From positions 2,356,001-2,420,000 of the forward strand of contig NZ_CP019450.1 of NCBI RefSeq assembly GCF_001983995.1: a stretch of 64,000 bases of DNA, read 5' to 3'. The notes beneath the pieces were generated by a model, which saw nothing but the letters and a program-made list of their open reading frames with translations, was not told where the DNA came from and ran no database searches. The DNA is from Halioglobus japonicus. Lineage in GTDB: Bacteria; Pseudomonadota; Gammaproteobacteria; Pseudomonadales; Halieaceae. Both the position numbers and the translations under genes were made by a program. Of the stretch, positions 27,401 through 36,335 are shown in pieces; position 1 is the stretch's first letter, and every line of letters starts with the position of its first letter.

Positions 27401-27527
27401 CAAAGTTGGTCAGGGTAGGTTCTTCTTGGCGGGGAATATTGCTGAAGCTGTTAATGCCCACCGCAAATACGCTGATGATGAGCAGCGCAAAATAGCGGGG
27501 GTGTTTGAAAATGTACTGGGCAAACAC
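24403..27527 (-). CDS. RND efflux pump inner-membrane subunit, frameshifted in this sequence
   Basis: Two overlapping frames join at 27160-27165. The upstream frame gives the first helix (YFALLIISVFAVGINSFS) and the porter start up to AYALFPP; the downstream frame continues as GVGIPSLDTDRFQSFNAIVA and on to the end. Adding one base to the run of six G restores 1041 residues, the normal RND pump length. RND features include GLIVALGLLVDGSIVMTDE in helix 4 and SLVGVIGSIGVSINAAIIIL near the end. It uses the proton gradient to export drugs or metabolites with the adaptor. GTG 27527 starts just after the adaptor stop. The outer-membrane channel gene is not in the window. Confidence 0.85.
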
Positions 27528-27528
27528 C

Positions 27529-28644
27529 TTATTCCACTCCGTCGTCGCTAACCGACACCACCGTCCCCGGGGTGATTCGGTGGACACCACTGGCCACCAC
27601 CTCGGTTCTGTCGGCGAGGGTACCGTGCACGAAGGCCTGGTCGCCGCGGATCTCGATCACCTCAACCGCCTCCCTGACGGTAATGGCCATATCGCCGTCG
27701 CGGTCCAGGCGCAGTACTGTCCACAGCCCGCGATTACCTTCCAGCAGCGAAGCGATGGGCAGCCATCCGCCGATGGCGGGCACCTCTTCGGTCAGGCGCA
27801 GGGTGACCGGTTCTCCGTCTACGGCGGGAATGTCTGCTGGCAGGGAGAAGACGGCCGTCGTCACTCGGGTGATCGGGTCTACGTCGGGACGTACTGTGAG
27901 TAACGGGCTGCTGAATTCCTGTCCGCGCAGGGTCAGCAGGTACTCGTTGCCTGGCAGCAGGGCATCAGCGCGGCTGACGGCGACGCCAATATTCGCTTCC
28001 CGTCCTGCATTTTCGATAAAGTGAACCACTGGCGTGCCAGGGTTGACCACTGCGCCCTCATGAATAAAGCGATCACCAATCACACCGTCATAGGGCGCGC
28101 GCAGACTCGCCTTGTCGATCTGGATCTGGATGCTTTCCAGGCGCGCCTGCGTGGCCGCAACGCGTGATTCCAGTGCTTCGGCGCGCAGCCGGGTTTCGTC
28201 AAAAGCCTCACGGGAAACCGCGCCGGTCGCGCGCAGCTCCTCCTGCCGTTTGGCTTTGAGTCGCGCCAGTTCCAGTTCTGCGCGAGCGGCGTCCAGGTCT
28301 GCCTCGGTCGCACGGTAGTGAGTCTGCAGGGCGGAGTCGTCCAGCTGGGCAATGATCTCGCCCTTGCTCACCGGGCTGCCTTCACGCCACGGCAGTTGCG
28401 CCACGGTGCCAGCGACTTCAAACCCCAGGTTGGCCTTGCGGCCGGCCGAAATCAGGCCGAGGTAGGAAACATCGCGCTGGTAGTACGCCTGCTCGATGTA
28501 CTGCACAGGTTCCACCGTCAGCGGGACCCTCGCCACGGTCTTGTCGCCCAGGGCAAAGCGTACGTGGAGCGCACTGGTCAGGCCCACGGTAATAAAGATC
28601 GCAGCCCCAACGCCGGCCAGGCTACCCAATTTTTGCTTATCCAT
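27529..28644 (-). CDS. RND efflux periplasmic adaptor (membrane fusion protein)
   Basis: Protein of 371 residues: one N-terminal membrane anchor (VGAAIFITVGLTSAL), a biotinyl/lipoyl half (GTVAQLPWREGSPVSKGEII), an alpha-helical hairpin rich in Ala/Glu/Arg (about residues 100-160), the second lipoyl half (ASLRAPYDGVIGDRFIHEGA) and beta-barrel domains. It links the RND pump to an outer-membrane channel. ATG 28644 is preferred; ATG 28662 adds six residues but lies within the operator and lacks a ribosome site. First gene of adaptor-pump-TetR-amidohydrolase. Confidence 0.88.
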   Translation of the reverse strand: MDKQKLGSLAGVGAAIFITVGLTSALHVRFALGDKTVARVPLTVEPVQYIEQAYYQRDVSYLGLISAGRKANLGFEVAGTVAQLPWREGSPVSKGEIIAQLDDSALQTHYRATEADLDAARAELELARLKAKRQEELRATGAVSREAFDETRLRAEALESRVAATQARLESIQIQIDKASLRAPYDGVIGDRFIHEGAVVNPGTPVVHFIENAGREANIGVAVSRADALLPGNEYLLTLRGQEFSSPLLTVRPDVDPITRVTTAVFSLPADIPAVDGEPVTLRLTEEVPAIGGWLPIASLLEGNRGLWTVLRLDRDGDMAITVREAVEVIEIRGDQAFVHGTLADRTEVVASGVHRITPGTVVSVSDDGVE

Positions 28645-28661
28645 CCCTACAAACCCACACA

Positions 28662-28678
28662 TGTTAATGGAATTAACA
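28662..28678. promoter_or_regulatory. RND operon operator site 1
   Basis: TGTTAATGGAATTAACA is a 17-bp palindrome with 7-bp arms just before the adaptor start. Its partner is centred 21 bases away, two helical turns, so two dimers could bind the same face. The co-transcribed TetR protein is the likely binder. Confidence 0.7.
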
Positions 28679-28682
28679 TCAA

Positions 28683-28699
28683 TGTTAGTCGCTTTAACA
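28683..28699. promoter_or_regulatory. RND operon operator site 2
   Basis: TGTTAGTCGCTTTAACA has the same outer TGTTA/TAACA half-sites and the same 17-bp length as site 1, with a less symmetrical centre. It would be the weaker of the two sites. Confidence 0.6.
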
Positions 28700-28728
28700 T
28701 CAAAGTCAATCTCATTGCGCCGAATCGC

Positions 28729-28757
28729 TTGCAGCGAGGTGTGCTTTGCAGCACAAT
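28729..28757 (+). promoter_or_regulatory. Sigma70 promoter of the 4.5S RNA gene
   Basis: TTGCAG (28729-28734), 17-base spacer, CACAAT (28752-28757), then an ACGCGCCC discriminator. Transcription would begin near 28764, leaving about 25 bases of 5' leader to be trimmed, as for E. coli 4.5S RNA. Confidence 0.75.
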
Positions 28758-28790
28758 ACGCGCCCTCTGCAACTGCTTGCAGACGCTGTG

Positions 28791-28898
28791 GTGGCCCAGG
28801 CGGTCCCCTCGCAACGATAGATAGTGAACCCGGCCAGGCCCGGAAGGGAGCAACCGTAGCTGTCGACTCGTGTGCCGGGGTGTGGCTGTCTGGGTCAT
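28791..28898 (+). ncRNA. ffs: Signal recognition particle 4.5S RNA
   Basis: The conserved SRP domain IV is visible as GGCCAGGCCCGGAAGGGAGC and, on the other side of the hairpin, GTGTGCCGGGGTGTGGCTG. Outer arms TGGCCCAG (28792) and CTGGGTCA (28890) pair to close the rod. The RNA binds Ffh to target nascent membrane proteins. The position just before dnaX matches many gammaproteobacteria. End points are estimated from the closing stem and are uncertain by several bases. Confidence 0.92.
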
Positions 28899-28989
28899 CT
28901 CCAATTTCACCGGTTCCGGTGATTAAGCCTCTGGTGTATCCTTCCTCTCTCTCGCGGATAACGCTTTACAATAGAAGGCATAACGGGGC

Positions 28990-30770
28990 ATGTCCTACCA
29001 GGTACTCGCGCGCAAGTGGCGGCCAAAAAGTTTCAGGGAAATGGTTGGCCAGGAGCACGTGCTACAGGCGCTGATTAACGCGCTGGACCACGACAGGCTG
29101 CATCACGCCTATCTCTTCACCGGTACACGGGGTGTGGGTAAAACCACCATCGCCCGTATTCTGGCCAAGTGCCTCAACTGTGAGCAGGGCGTGAGCTCTG
29201 AGCCCTGCGGCGAGTGCGGCTCCTGCCTGGAAATCGCCGAGGGTCGCAGTGTCGATCTGTTAGAGGTTGACGCCGCTTCGCGCACCAAGGTCGAAGATAC
29301 GCGCGAGCTGCTCGAGAACGTGCAATATGCCCCCACGCGTTCGCGCTACAAAATCTATCTCATCGATGAGGTGCACATGCTCTCCAACAGCAGTTTCAAC
29401 GCGCTGTTGAAAACGCTGGAAGAGCCACCGCCCCATGTAAAGTTCCTGCTCGCTACCACCGATCCGCAGAAGTTGCTGCCCACGGTGTTGTCCCGGTGCC
29501 TGCAGTTCAATTTGAAGAACATGCCCCCGAGCAGATTGTCGGCCACTTGCGCAATGTGCTCGAGCAGGAGATGGTCAGCTTTGAGGACCCGGCCCTGTAC
29601 CTGCTCGGTCGCGCGGCCTCGGGCAGTATGCGCGATGCCCTGAGTTTGACGGATCAGGCAATCGCTTTTGGTTCGGGCAAGCTGGTGGAGAGCGATGTTC
29701 GCGCCATGCTGGGTACGGTGGATCTCACCTTCGTCTACCAAATGCTGGAAGCGGTAGTGGCGGGAAGTGCCAATGAGGTGCTGGCCATTGTCGAGCGCAT
29801 GTCTGAGCACGCCCCGGATTTTGAAGGCAGTATCGACGAGCTGATCTCTCTGGTGCACCGCGTCGCGGTAGCTCAGGTTGTCCCCGACGCGATTGATAAC
29901 AGCTGGGGCGATGCCGAACGGGTGGCAGCTTTGGCGGCCGCCATGACGGCCGAGGATGCCCAGCTTTACTACCAGATGGCGGTCAATGGTAAGCGCGACA
30001 TGGCGTATACGCCTGATCCGCGCGGTGGCTTTGAGATGTTGCTACTGCGGATGCTCGCCTTCCGCCCGGCGGCAGTGATTGATACATCGCTGTCACCGGA
30101 GCAATTGCAGGCCGCCCCTGCAGCCGCCGTGGAGGGCGGCGAGCCTGTAAAAAAGCCGATTGAGCAGGTGGCGCCGCCGGTGATGCCTGCGGTAGAGACA
30201 GCGCCTGTAGCGGTCACCCCTGAGGCGCGACCAGAGCCGCCTGTGCCGGCAGAACCGGCACCGGCAAGCCTCATGGCAGCGCTTGCCACACCGTCGCAAC
30301 CGGAGGTCGTCGAAACAACGCCCGTTGAGTCGCGCCCGGCCGAATCGGCAACCCCAGCCGTGGCGCCGGCGGATCTCAGCCAACTTGTGCCGGCGGCCTG
30401 GCCGCAAACGCTGGAGCAGCTCGGTCTGCTGGGCATGGTGTACAGCATTGCCAGTAACTGTGAGCTGATCTCGGTTGATGGGCCTGCACTCAAGTTTGTG
30501 CTGGACGAGGCCAATGCCAGCCTGTTCAACGATGGCCACAGTAAAAAGATCGCCTTGGCTTTGCAGAACTACTTTGGCCGGGAATTGTCCGTTTCTATAG
30601 ATATCGGCAAACCTCCCGGCGAGACGCCGGCCATGGTGGCAGCCCGAGCAGCTCGCGAGCGTCAGGCGCTGGCAGTGGCAGAGATAGACAGTGACGAGCG
30701 TCTGCAGGCGCTGCTCACACGATTCGATGGTGAACTGGACCGCGCGTCCATCGCCCCTACAGATTCTTGA
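28990..30770 (+). CDS. dnaX: DNA polymerase III subunits tau/gamma, frameshifted in this sequence
   Basis: The first frame holds the clamp-loader ATPase: Walker A GTRGVGKTT, zinc site CLNCEQGVSSEPCGECGSC, Walker B IYLIDEVHML and LLKTLEEPPPHVKFLLATTD. At 29524-29528 (five C) reading must shift: the other frame continues PEQIVGHLRNVLEQEMVSF to the end. One extra C makes a 593-residue protein with domain III, a Pro/Ala-rich linker (about 30100-30370) and the tau C-terminus. An essential gene cannot stop inside domain II, so the missing base is probably a sequence error. E. coli-type slippage (A-run to a short gamma) would sit elsewhere. Confidence 0.92.
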
Positions 30771-30779
30771 GGTAGTAAC

Positions 30780-31103
30780 ATGAAAGGCAGTCTTTCCGAC
30801 CTGATGAAACAGGCCCAGCAAATGCAGGCCGATATGCAGAAAGTCCAGGACGATCTGGCGAACGCAGAAATCCTGGGCGAGGCCGGTGCCGGTCTGGTCA
30901 GCGTGGTAATGACCGGGCGCCACGACGTTAAACGCGTGAGCATCGACCCCGCGGTGTTGTCAGAGGACAAAGAAGTGCTGGAAGACCTGCTGGCAGCGGC
31001 CGTTAACGACGCTGTTCGCAAGGTCGAGGCACATAACCAACAGGCCATGGCCGGCGTTGCCTCGGGATTGAATATCCCGGGCGGCTTCAAGATGCCGTTC
31101 TAG
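30780..31103 (+). CDS. ybaB: YbaB/EbfC family nucleoid-associated protein
   Basis: Protein of 107 residues with the YbaB fold: coiled N-terminus [19 protein letters not shown], then [21 protein letters not shown] and a Met/Gly-rich end. Members form dimers that bind DNA broadly. Lies 9 bases after dnaX and 14 before recR in the classic dnaX-ybaB-recR operon. Confidence 0.95.
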   Translation: MKGSLSDLMKQAQQMQADMQKVQDDLANAEILGEAGAGLVSVVMTGRHDVKRVSIDPAVLSEDKEVLEDLLAAAVNDAVRKVEAHNQQAMAGVASGLNIPGGFKMPF

Positions 31104-31117
31104 GGCGCAATTACCCC

Positions 31118-31716
31118 ATGAAATTCAGCCCCGCTCTGCAGGACCTGATAGAAGCCTTGCGCTGCCTGCCCGGTGTCGGCCCCAAATCTGCTCAACGCAT
31201 GACGCTGCACCTGCTGGAGCGTGATCGCGAGGGGCGGCTGCGCTTGCCGAGGCGTTGCGCAATGCAGTAGATCGCGTCGATCACTGCAGTCGCTGTCGCA
31301 ACTTTACCGAACTGGATGTGTGTGAAATCTGCGCAGATCCGCGGCGCGATGCGTCGACCATTTGTGTAGTGGAGACGCCCGGCGATGTGCTTGCCGTTGA
31401 GCAGAGCGGCAGCTATCGCGGCATTTATTTTGTATTGATGGGCCATCTTTCGCCGATAGATGGCATAGGGCCTGAGGAAATAGGCCTCGACAAGTTCCAG
31501 CGCCGGGTCGTGGAGGAGGGGATTGCCGAAGTCATCCTGGCCACGAATCCAACCGTGGAAGGCGAGGCGACGGCCTACTACCTGACGGACATGCTACAAC
31601 CCCGCGGCATCAAGGTGTCCCGGATTGCCCACGGTGTGCCTCTGGGAGGCGAGTTGGAATATGTGGATGGCAGCACCCTGGCGCACGCTTTTTCCGGCCG
31701 CCGCGTAGTGGAGTAA
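31118..31716 (+). CDS. recR: Recombination protein RecR, frameshifted in this sequence
   Basis: Starts [20 protein letters not shown] (helix-hairpin-helix [10 protein letters not shown]), then reading breaks at the GGGG run 31231-31234. A fifth G gives [20 protein letters not shown] and joins to the zinc finger [16 protein letters not shown], the Toprim domain ([16 protein letters not shown]) and the end [17 protein letters not shown]. The restored length is 199 residues, exactly RecR size. It works with RecF/RecO in gap repair. The lesion looks like a one-base sequencing deletion. Confidence 0.92.
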
Positions 31717-31723
31717 CTACACT

Positions 31724-32848
31724 GTGACTATGGAATGGAAACTGATTGAATCTGACCAGGCGCTACAGGAGTTGATGGCTGCGAGCGAGGGCTGCCAGGC
31801 TGTTATGGTCGATACCGAGTTTATGCGCCGCAACACCTTCTACCCGCAGGTGGCGCTGGTGCAGTTATGTTTTGACGGCAGCGCCGCCGCCGGTACTGCC
31901 TGGCTGATCGACCCTTTGGAGATCAGCGATCCTGCACCCCTGGCGCAGTTGCTGCAGGACCCTGGCGTGGTCAAGGTGCTGCACTCCGCCAGTGAAGATC
32001 TGGAGGTGTTCCAGCGCTGGCTGGGCTGTGTGCCTGCGCCGCTGTTCGATACCCAGAAAGCGGCAGCCATGGCCGGGCTGGATTTTGGCATGGGATATCG
32101 CGCGCTGATTCTGCAGCTGTGTGACGAGGACTTGCCCAAGGGGGAAACCCGCTCCGACTGGCTTAAGCGCCCACTGACCGAATCGCAGTGCCACTACGCC
32201 GCGCAGGATGTGACGTATTTGCTCGATGCCTATGCGCAGCTGGCCCAGCGCTGTCAGAATCTGGGTCGCTACGACTGGGTGCTCAGCGATGGCGAAGATG
32301 CCGCCGCGTCGCTCGCTACAGCCTTGCCTAATTACTACAAACGCATCAAGAGTGCCTGGAAGCTGCAGCCGCGGCAGTTGGCAGTGTTGGTGGCTGTGAG
32401 TCAATGGCGTGAGGAGGCTGCGCGAGACTGGGACAAACCACGGTCGTGGATTATTGACGACCAAGCCTGCCTGCAACTTGCGCAGCACATGCCTGTGGAC
32501 GTTTCGGAGCTGCGCAACAAGGTCGATCTGCCGCCGGCGGTGATGCGCAAGCGCGGTGAGCTGCTGGTGGAACTGGTCGCGAGTGTCAGCGAGATCGAGG
32601 AGGGCGACTTGCCCCAGCGGTTGCCGCCGCCCCTGGAACAGCGGCAGCGCGATCAGCTCAAGGCGCTGAAAAAACGCGCAGCGGCGATCGCCGACAAACT
32701 GGAGATGCCTCAGCAGGTTTTGCTGGCGGCCAAGGATTACGAACAACTGCTGCGGCCAGCTGAGACAGAGCCCGTCTCCTGGCAGGGCTGGCGCAAGTCT
32801 GTGGTGGTGGAACCACTGCGCGACGCAATACTTAGAGGTGAGCTGTGA
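31724..32848 (+). CDS. rnd: Ribonuclease D
   Basis: Protein of 374 residues with a DEDD-type 3'-5' exonuclease domain ([47 protein letters not shown] carrying the final Asp) and an HRDC domain after residue about 210. It trims tRNA and other stable RNA 3' ends. GTG 31724 or ATG 31730 could be the start. Its stop overlaps the ycgL start by 4 bases, as in the rnd-ycgL-ycgN block of pseudomonads. Confidence 0.94.
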   Translation: MTMEWKLIESDQALQELMAASEGCQAVMVDTEFMRRNTFYPQVALVQLCFDGSAAAGTAWLIDPLEISDPAPLAQLLQDPGVVKVLHSASEDLEVFQRWLGCVPAPLFDTQKAAAMAGLDFGMGYRALILQLCDEDLPKGETRSDWLKRPLTESQCHYAAQDVTYLLDAYAQLAQRCQNLGRYDWVLSDGEDAAASLATALPNYYKRIKSAWKLQPRQLAVLVAVSQWREEAARDWDKPRSWIIDDQACLQLAQHMPVDVSELRNKVDLPPAVMRKRGELLVELVASVSEIEEGDLPQRLPPPLEQRQRDQLKALKKRAAAIADKLEMPQQVLLAAKDYEQLLRPAETEPVSWQGWRKSVVVEPLRDAILRGEL

Positions 32849-33117
32849 AACGCCTGTGTGAGATCTTCAAGAGTACACGCAAGGAAGAGATGTATCTGTA
32901 TGTCGATAAGGCCAAAGGCCTGGAAGATGTGCCAGAGGTGCTGCTGAAACAGTTCGGGGAGCCGCAGTCCGTGATGACCATTATCCTCACGCCGGAGCGC
33001 AAGCTGGCCCGTGTCGATGTCGCTGAAGTGCTGGAGAAGATCGATAGCGACGGGTTTTTCCTGCAAATGCCGCCCACCCCGGAACAACTGCTGCAACGAG
33101 ATCGCGCCAGTGACTGA
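32845..33117 (+). CDS. ycgL: YcgL domain protein
   Basis: Protein of 90 residues matching the YcgL family over its whole length ([19 protein letters not shown] and [20 protein letters not shown]). Function is not established. It overlaps rnd at its start and ycgN at its end by 4 and 8 bases, so the three are translationally coupled. Confidence 0.9.
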   Translation: MKRLCEIFKSTRKEEMYLYVDKAKGLEDVPEVLLKQFGEPQSVMTIILTPERKLARVDVAEVLEKIDSDGFFLQMPPTPEQLLQRDRASD

Positions 33118-33544
33118 ATGGTGGGAGCAACCCATCGAGGCACTGGATCGCGACCAGTGGGAGGCGCTCTGTGACGGCTGCGCCAAGTGTTGCCTGCACA
33201 AACTGGAAGACGAGGATACCGGTGAGGTGTTCTATACCAAGGTGCGCTGTCAGTATCTCGACGAATCCACCTGCCGCTGCGGCGACTACAGCCGGCGTTC
33301 GATTCTGGTGCCAAACTGTATTCACCTGGAACAGGGCAGCGTGGGCGACCTCGACTGGCTGCCATCTACCTGTGCCTACCGGTTGCGAGCAGCCAATCAG
33401 CCGCTGCCGGAGTGGCACTACCTGGTATCCGGCAGTCGCGAGACGGTGCACAGCGCCGGTGCGTCTATCCGCGGGCGAGCCATTTCCGATGAATATGTAC
33501 ATCCTGACGGTTATGATGAGCACATTGTGACCTGGGTGGAGTAG
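33110..33544 (+). CDS. ycgN: YcgN family cysteine-cluster protein (UPF0260)
   Basis: Protein of 144 residues from GTG 33110 ([20 protein letters not shown]). Cysteines occur as [32 protein letters not shown] and STCAYR, the UPF0260 pattern, probably binding a metal or iron-sulfur cluster. The frame is open upstream inside ycgL but those residues do not resemble the family. Role unknown. Confidence 0.9.
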   Translation: MTEWWEQPIEALDRDQWEALCDGCAKCCLHKLEDEDTGEVFYTKVRCQYLDESTCRCGDYSRRSILVPNCIHLEQGSVGDLDWLPSTCAYRLRAANQPLPEWHYLVSGSRETVHSAGASIRGRAISDEYVHPDGYDEHIVTWVE

Positions 33545-33552
33545 GAGACAGT

Positions 33553-33942
33553 ATGCTGACTGAAGAATCCTATATGCTGGCGATATACGCCTACACAGGT
33601 GCCGCGGCCATGGTGGCGCTGATCCTTGCCTGGTGGCTGTTGCGTCGTTGGCCGAATTTCTGGACCTTGCTGATCGTCATGCTCAGCGCGGCCCTGCTGT
33701 TAACGCCTGCCTACCCGCAGCCCGGTGTGGAGACCATGGCGCCGGCGCTTATCGTCGCCGGGTTCGAGTTGCTCCTGAACGGTCCTGAAGCAGCACAGCA
33801 TGCCATCAAGCCCTTATCGATTGCCTGTGCGGTTGCCCTGGGCGCGGCGGTGCTGCTGCGCCTGCTGGTGGTCCGCCCGCGTAGATCGGCGCATACCGAT
33901 GAGCAGGGCGCAACAGATCAGGAGCCCGATCCCGTTGTCTAG
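33553..33942 (+). CDS. Small membrane protein of the VWA/MoxR cluster, unknown function
   Basis: Protein of 129 residues with three hydrophobic helices (AAMVALILAWWLL, LLIVMLSAALLL, IACAVALGAAVLLRLLVV) and a charged cytoplasmic tail. No family recognised. AGGAGA precedes the ATG. Its stop lies inside the start region of the VWA gene, so the two are coupled and may form a membrane pair. Confidence 0.7.
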   Translation: MLTEESYMLAIYAYTGAAAMVALILAWWLLRRWPNFWTLLIVMLSAALLLTPAYPQPGVETMAPALIVAGFELLLNGPEAAQHAIKPLSIACAVALGAAVLLRLLVVRPRRSAHTDEQGATDQEPDPVV

Positions 33943-35428
33943 GTCGTTACTGTTCGGACTGTTTGCGGCGCTGTGTGTGCTGTTAACGCCGGCGCACGCC
34001 GATACCCCCGGCGCGGGCCTCAAGCCTGATCTGCGTCTGTTGATCGACATTTCGGGCAGCATGAAGACATCTGACCCGGACAACCTGCGTGGCCCTGCCA
34101 TGGAGATGCTTATTCGGCTGCTTCCCGATGGGGCACGCGCTGGTGTCTGGGTGTTCGGAGAAGACGTCAAAGTGCTGGTGCCCCATGGAACTGTGAATGC
34201 GCAGTGGCGGGCAGCGGCCCACAGCGTATTGGACCTGATCGATAATTCTGGCCAGCGGACCAATATTCCCGCCGCGCTGGATGCGGCGACGTATGACTAT
34301 GATCGCCTGGACCCCGGTTACCGCACCAGTATTGTGCTGCTTACCGACGGCAAGGTGGATGTGGGTGAATCTCCGATGCTCAACGCCGGTGCAGCCCGCG
34401 CCATTCTCAATGAGCGCGCCCCGGAGCTCGGTGCCACCGGCATTCCCGTGCACACTATCGCCCTGTCCGACGAGGCCGATTGGAAGTTCCTGCGCTCGCT
34501 GGCGCAGTCCACCAGCGGTATCGCTGAGCAGGCCGTCACCGCCGATGCACTTAGCGGTATATTCCTGCAATCGCTGGAGTTGGTGGCACCGGTGGCTCGC
34601 GTGCCCGTGGCGGGGCAGCAATTCACCATTGACGCATCTGTCGAGGAACTGACCGCTCTGGTGTTCTTCAGTGCTGGGAATCACTCGGTAGCCCTGCGCA
34701 GCCCGAGCGGGCGGGTATTCGCCCCTGAGAGAGAGGACGCCGACTGGTTTGTCAGCGACCAGTTTGCCCTGGTGACGATTTCTGCACCGGAGCCCGGCGA
34801 TTGGCAACTGGTAGCGCCTGGGGCCGAACGGGTGCGGGTAACCGTCATCGCCGACCTGCAGTTGGAAGTCGACCCGCTGCCGGCCAGTATTGAAGCTGGT
34901 CGCCAGGCCGAGATGGGTCTGCGTATTACCGAGCAGGGCAGGGCGATCACCGATCCTGACGTGCTTGCGGCCTTTCGTCTGTCGGTAGACGTGCGCGCAC
35001 CGGACGGCAGTACCGAGACGATTGCGGTCAGCGAGCGCTATCCTGCGCCCGCCGACGGCGAATACCGGGTCATGGCACCTACATTCGCGCAGGCGGGGCG
35101 CTATGAATTTATGGTGCGCCTGGAAGCCCAGACACTGCGCCGTGAGCTGCCCATGCATGTCGAGGTGATGCCGCTGCCGGAGCAGGCAACGCTGGTGACC
35201 CGCGGCGATGAATTGCCCGACGACGAGTACACTGCGTCTCTGGCGGCGGTTGGCGTGGCGGTGCTGACCATTGCACTTTTGATCTGGCTGATCCTGCGTC
35301 GACGTAAACAACGCAAGCTTGAAGTCTGGCAGCGCAGGGCAATGCAGTCGGAAAATGGCGCTACCGGCCAGTTTGCATTGTCCGGTGTGAGCGCGGCCAA
35401 GGAGTCCCCCGACGAGCCGCTTGATTAG
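33935..35428 (+). CDS. Membrane-anchored von Willebrand factor A domain protein
   Basis: Protein of 497 residues from TTG 33935: signal peptide (LLFGLFAALCVLLTPAHA), then a VWA domain with complete MIDAS (LLIDISGSMKTSDP; later RTNIPAAL and LLTDGKVDVG), beta-rich domains, and a C-terminal helix (VAVLTIALLIWLILRRR) with a short cytoplasmic tail. So the VWA domain faces the periplasm. It precedes a MoxR ATPase and a CoxE-like VWA protein. The frame extends upstream to 33800 inside the previous gene, but only the 33935 start gives the signal peptide. Confidence 0.8.
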   Translation: MSRSLLFGLFAALCVLLTPAHADTPGAGLKPDLRLLIDISGSMKTSDPDNLRGPAMEMLIRLLPDGARAGVWVFGEDVKVLVPHGTVNAQWRAAAHSVLDLIDNSGQRTNIPAALDAATYDYDRLDPGYRTSIVLLTDGKVDVGESPMLNAGAARAILNERAPELGATGIPVHTIALSDEADWKFLRSLAQSTSGIAEQAVTADALSGIFLQSLELVAPVARVPVAGQQFTIDASVEELTALVFFSAGNHSVALRSPSGRVFAPEREDADWFVSDQFALVTISAPEPGDWQLVAPGAERVRVTVIADLQLEVDPLPASIEAGRQAEMGLRITEQGRAITDPDVLAAFRLSVDVRAPDGSTETIAVSERYPAPADGEYRVMAPTFAQAGRYEFMVRLEAQTLRRELPMHVEVMPLPEQATLVTRGDELPDDEYTASLAAVGVAVLTIALLIWLILRRRKQRKLEVWQRRAMQSENGATGQFALSGVSAAKESPDEPLD

Positions 35429-35483
35429 CGCGTTCCCTATGAGTACCCTGTTCGGCCTTGCTCGTATACAGGTACTACCCCAG

Positions 35484-36329
35484 ATGAAATTTGAAGGCAC
35501 TGATCGTTACGTCGCCACCGATGACCTGCGCATGGCGGTAAACGCCGCCGTCGCACTGCAACGCCCCCTCCTGATTAAAGGTGAACCCGGCACGGGTAAA
35601 ACCATGCTCGCCGAAGAAGTTGCCGGCGGCCTGGGCATGCGCCTAATCCAATGGCACATCAAGTCCACCACCAAGGCCCAGCAGGGTCTGTACGAGTACG
35701 ACGCTGTATCGCGCCTGCGCGATTCCCAGCTGGGTGACGAAAAAGTCCACGATATTGCCAACTACATCAAGAAGGGCAAGCTGTGGGAGGCCTTTGAGTC
35801 TGAAGAGCAGGTTGTGCTTCTCATCGACGAAATCGACAAGGCTGATATCGAATTCCCCAATGACTTGCTGGTAGAACTCGATCGTATGGAGTTCTTCGTC
35901 TACGAGACTGGCGAGACCATTAAGGCCAAGCAGCGCCCGATTATTATCATCACCAGTAACAACGAGAAGGAACTGCCGGACGCATTCCTACGCCGCTGTT
36001 TCTTCCACTTCATCAACTTCCCCGATCGCGACACCATGCGTGAGATCGTGGCAGTTCACTACCCGGAGATCTCCAAGGAACTGGTACAGGAAGCGATGGA
36101 AGTATTCTTTGACCTGCGTGCGATTCCCGGGCTCAAGAAGAAGCCCTCGACGTCGGAGCTCATCGATTGGCTGAAGCTGCTGATGGCCGACGACATTCCC
36201 GACGAGATTCTCAAGGATCGCGATCCTACCAAGGCCATTCCGCCCCTGTATGGCGCGCTGATGAAAAACGAACAGGATGTGCACCTGCTCGAACGTCTGG
36301 CCTTTATGCACCGCCGGGAATCACGGTAA
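35484..36329 (+). CDS. MoxR family AAA+ ATPase
   Basis: Protein of 281 residues from ATG 35484 (MKFEGTDRYVATDDLRMAVN), a start typical of the family; ATG 35439 would add 15 residues. Walker A is GEPGTGKT (33-40), Walker B VVLLIDEIDKAD, sensor 1 IIITSNNEKELPDAFLRRC. MoxR ATPases work with VWA partners as chaperone-like machines that mature or insert cofactors in client enzymes. The CoxE-like gene starts 6 bases after its stop. Confidence 0.92.
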   Translation: MKFEGTDRYVATDDLRMAVNAAVALQRPLLIKGEPGTGKTMLAEEVAGGLGMRLIQWHIKSTTKAQQGLYEYDAVSRLRDSQLGDEKVHDIANYIKKGKLWEAFESEEQVVLLIDEIDKADIEFPNDLLVELDRMEFFVYETGETIKAKQRPIIIITSNNEKELPDAFLRRCFFHFINFPDRDTMREIVAVHYPEISKELVQEAMEVFFDLRAIPGLKKKPSTSELIDWLKLLMADDIPDEILKDRDPTKAIPPLYGALMKNEQDVHLLERLAFMHRRESR

Positions 36330-36335
36330 AGCCCT

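Noticed and set aside
29524..29528. Programmed frameshift in dnaX as in E. coli
   Set aside because: No A-rich slippery heptamer here, and the zero-frame product would be cut inside the ATPase region; a missing base fits better.
33983..35500. 505-codon minus-strand frame opposite the VWA gene
   Set aside because: No recognisable domain or start signal; the sense frame has a signal peptide and a complete MIDAS.
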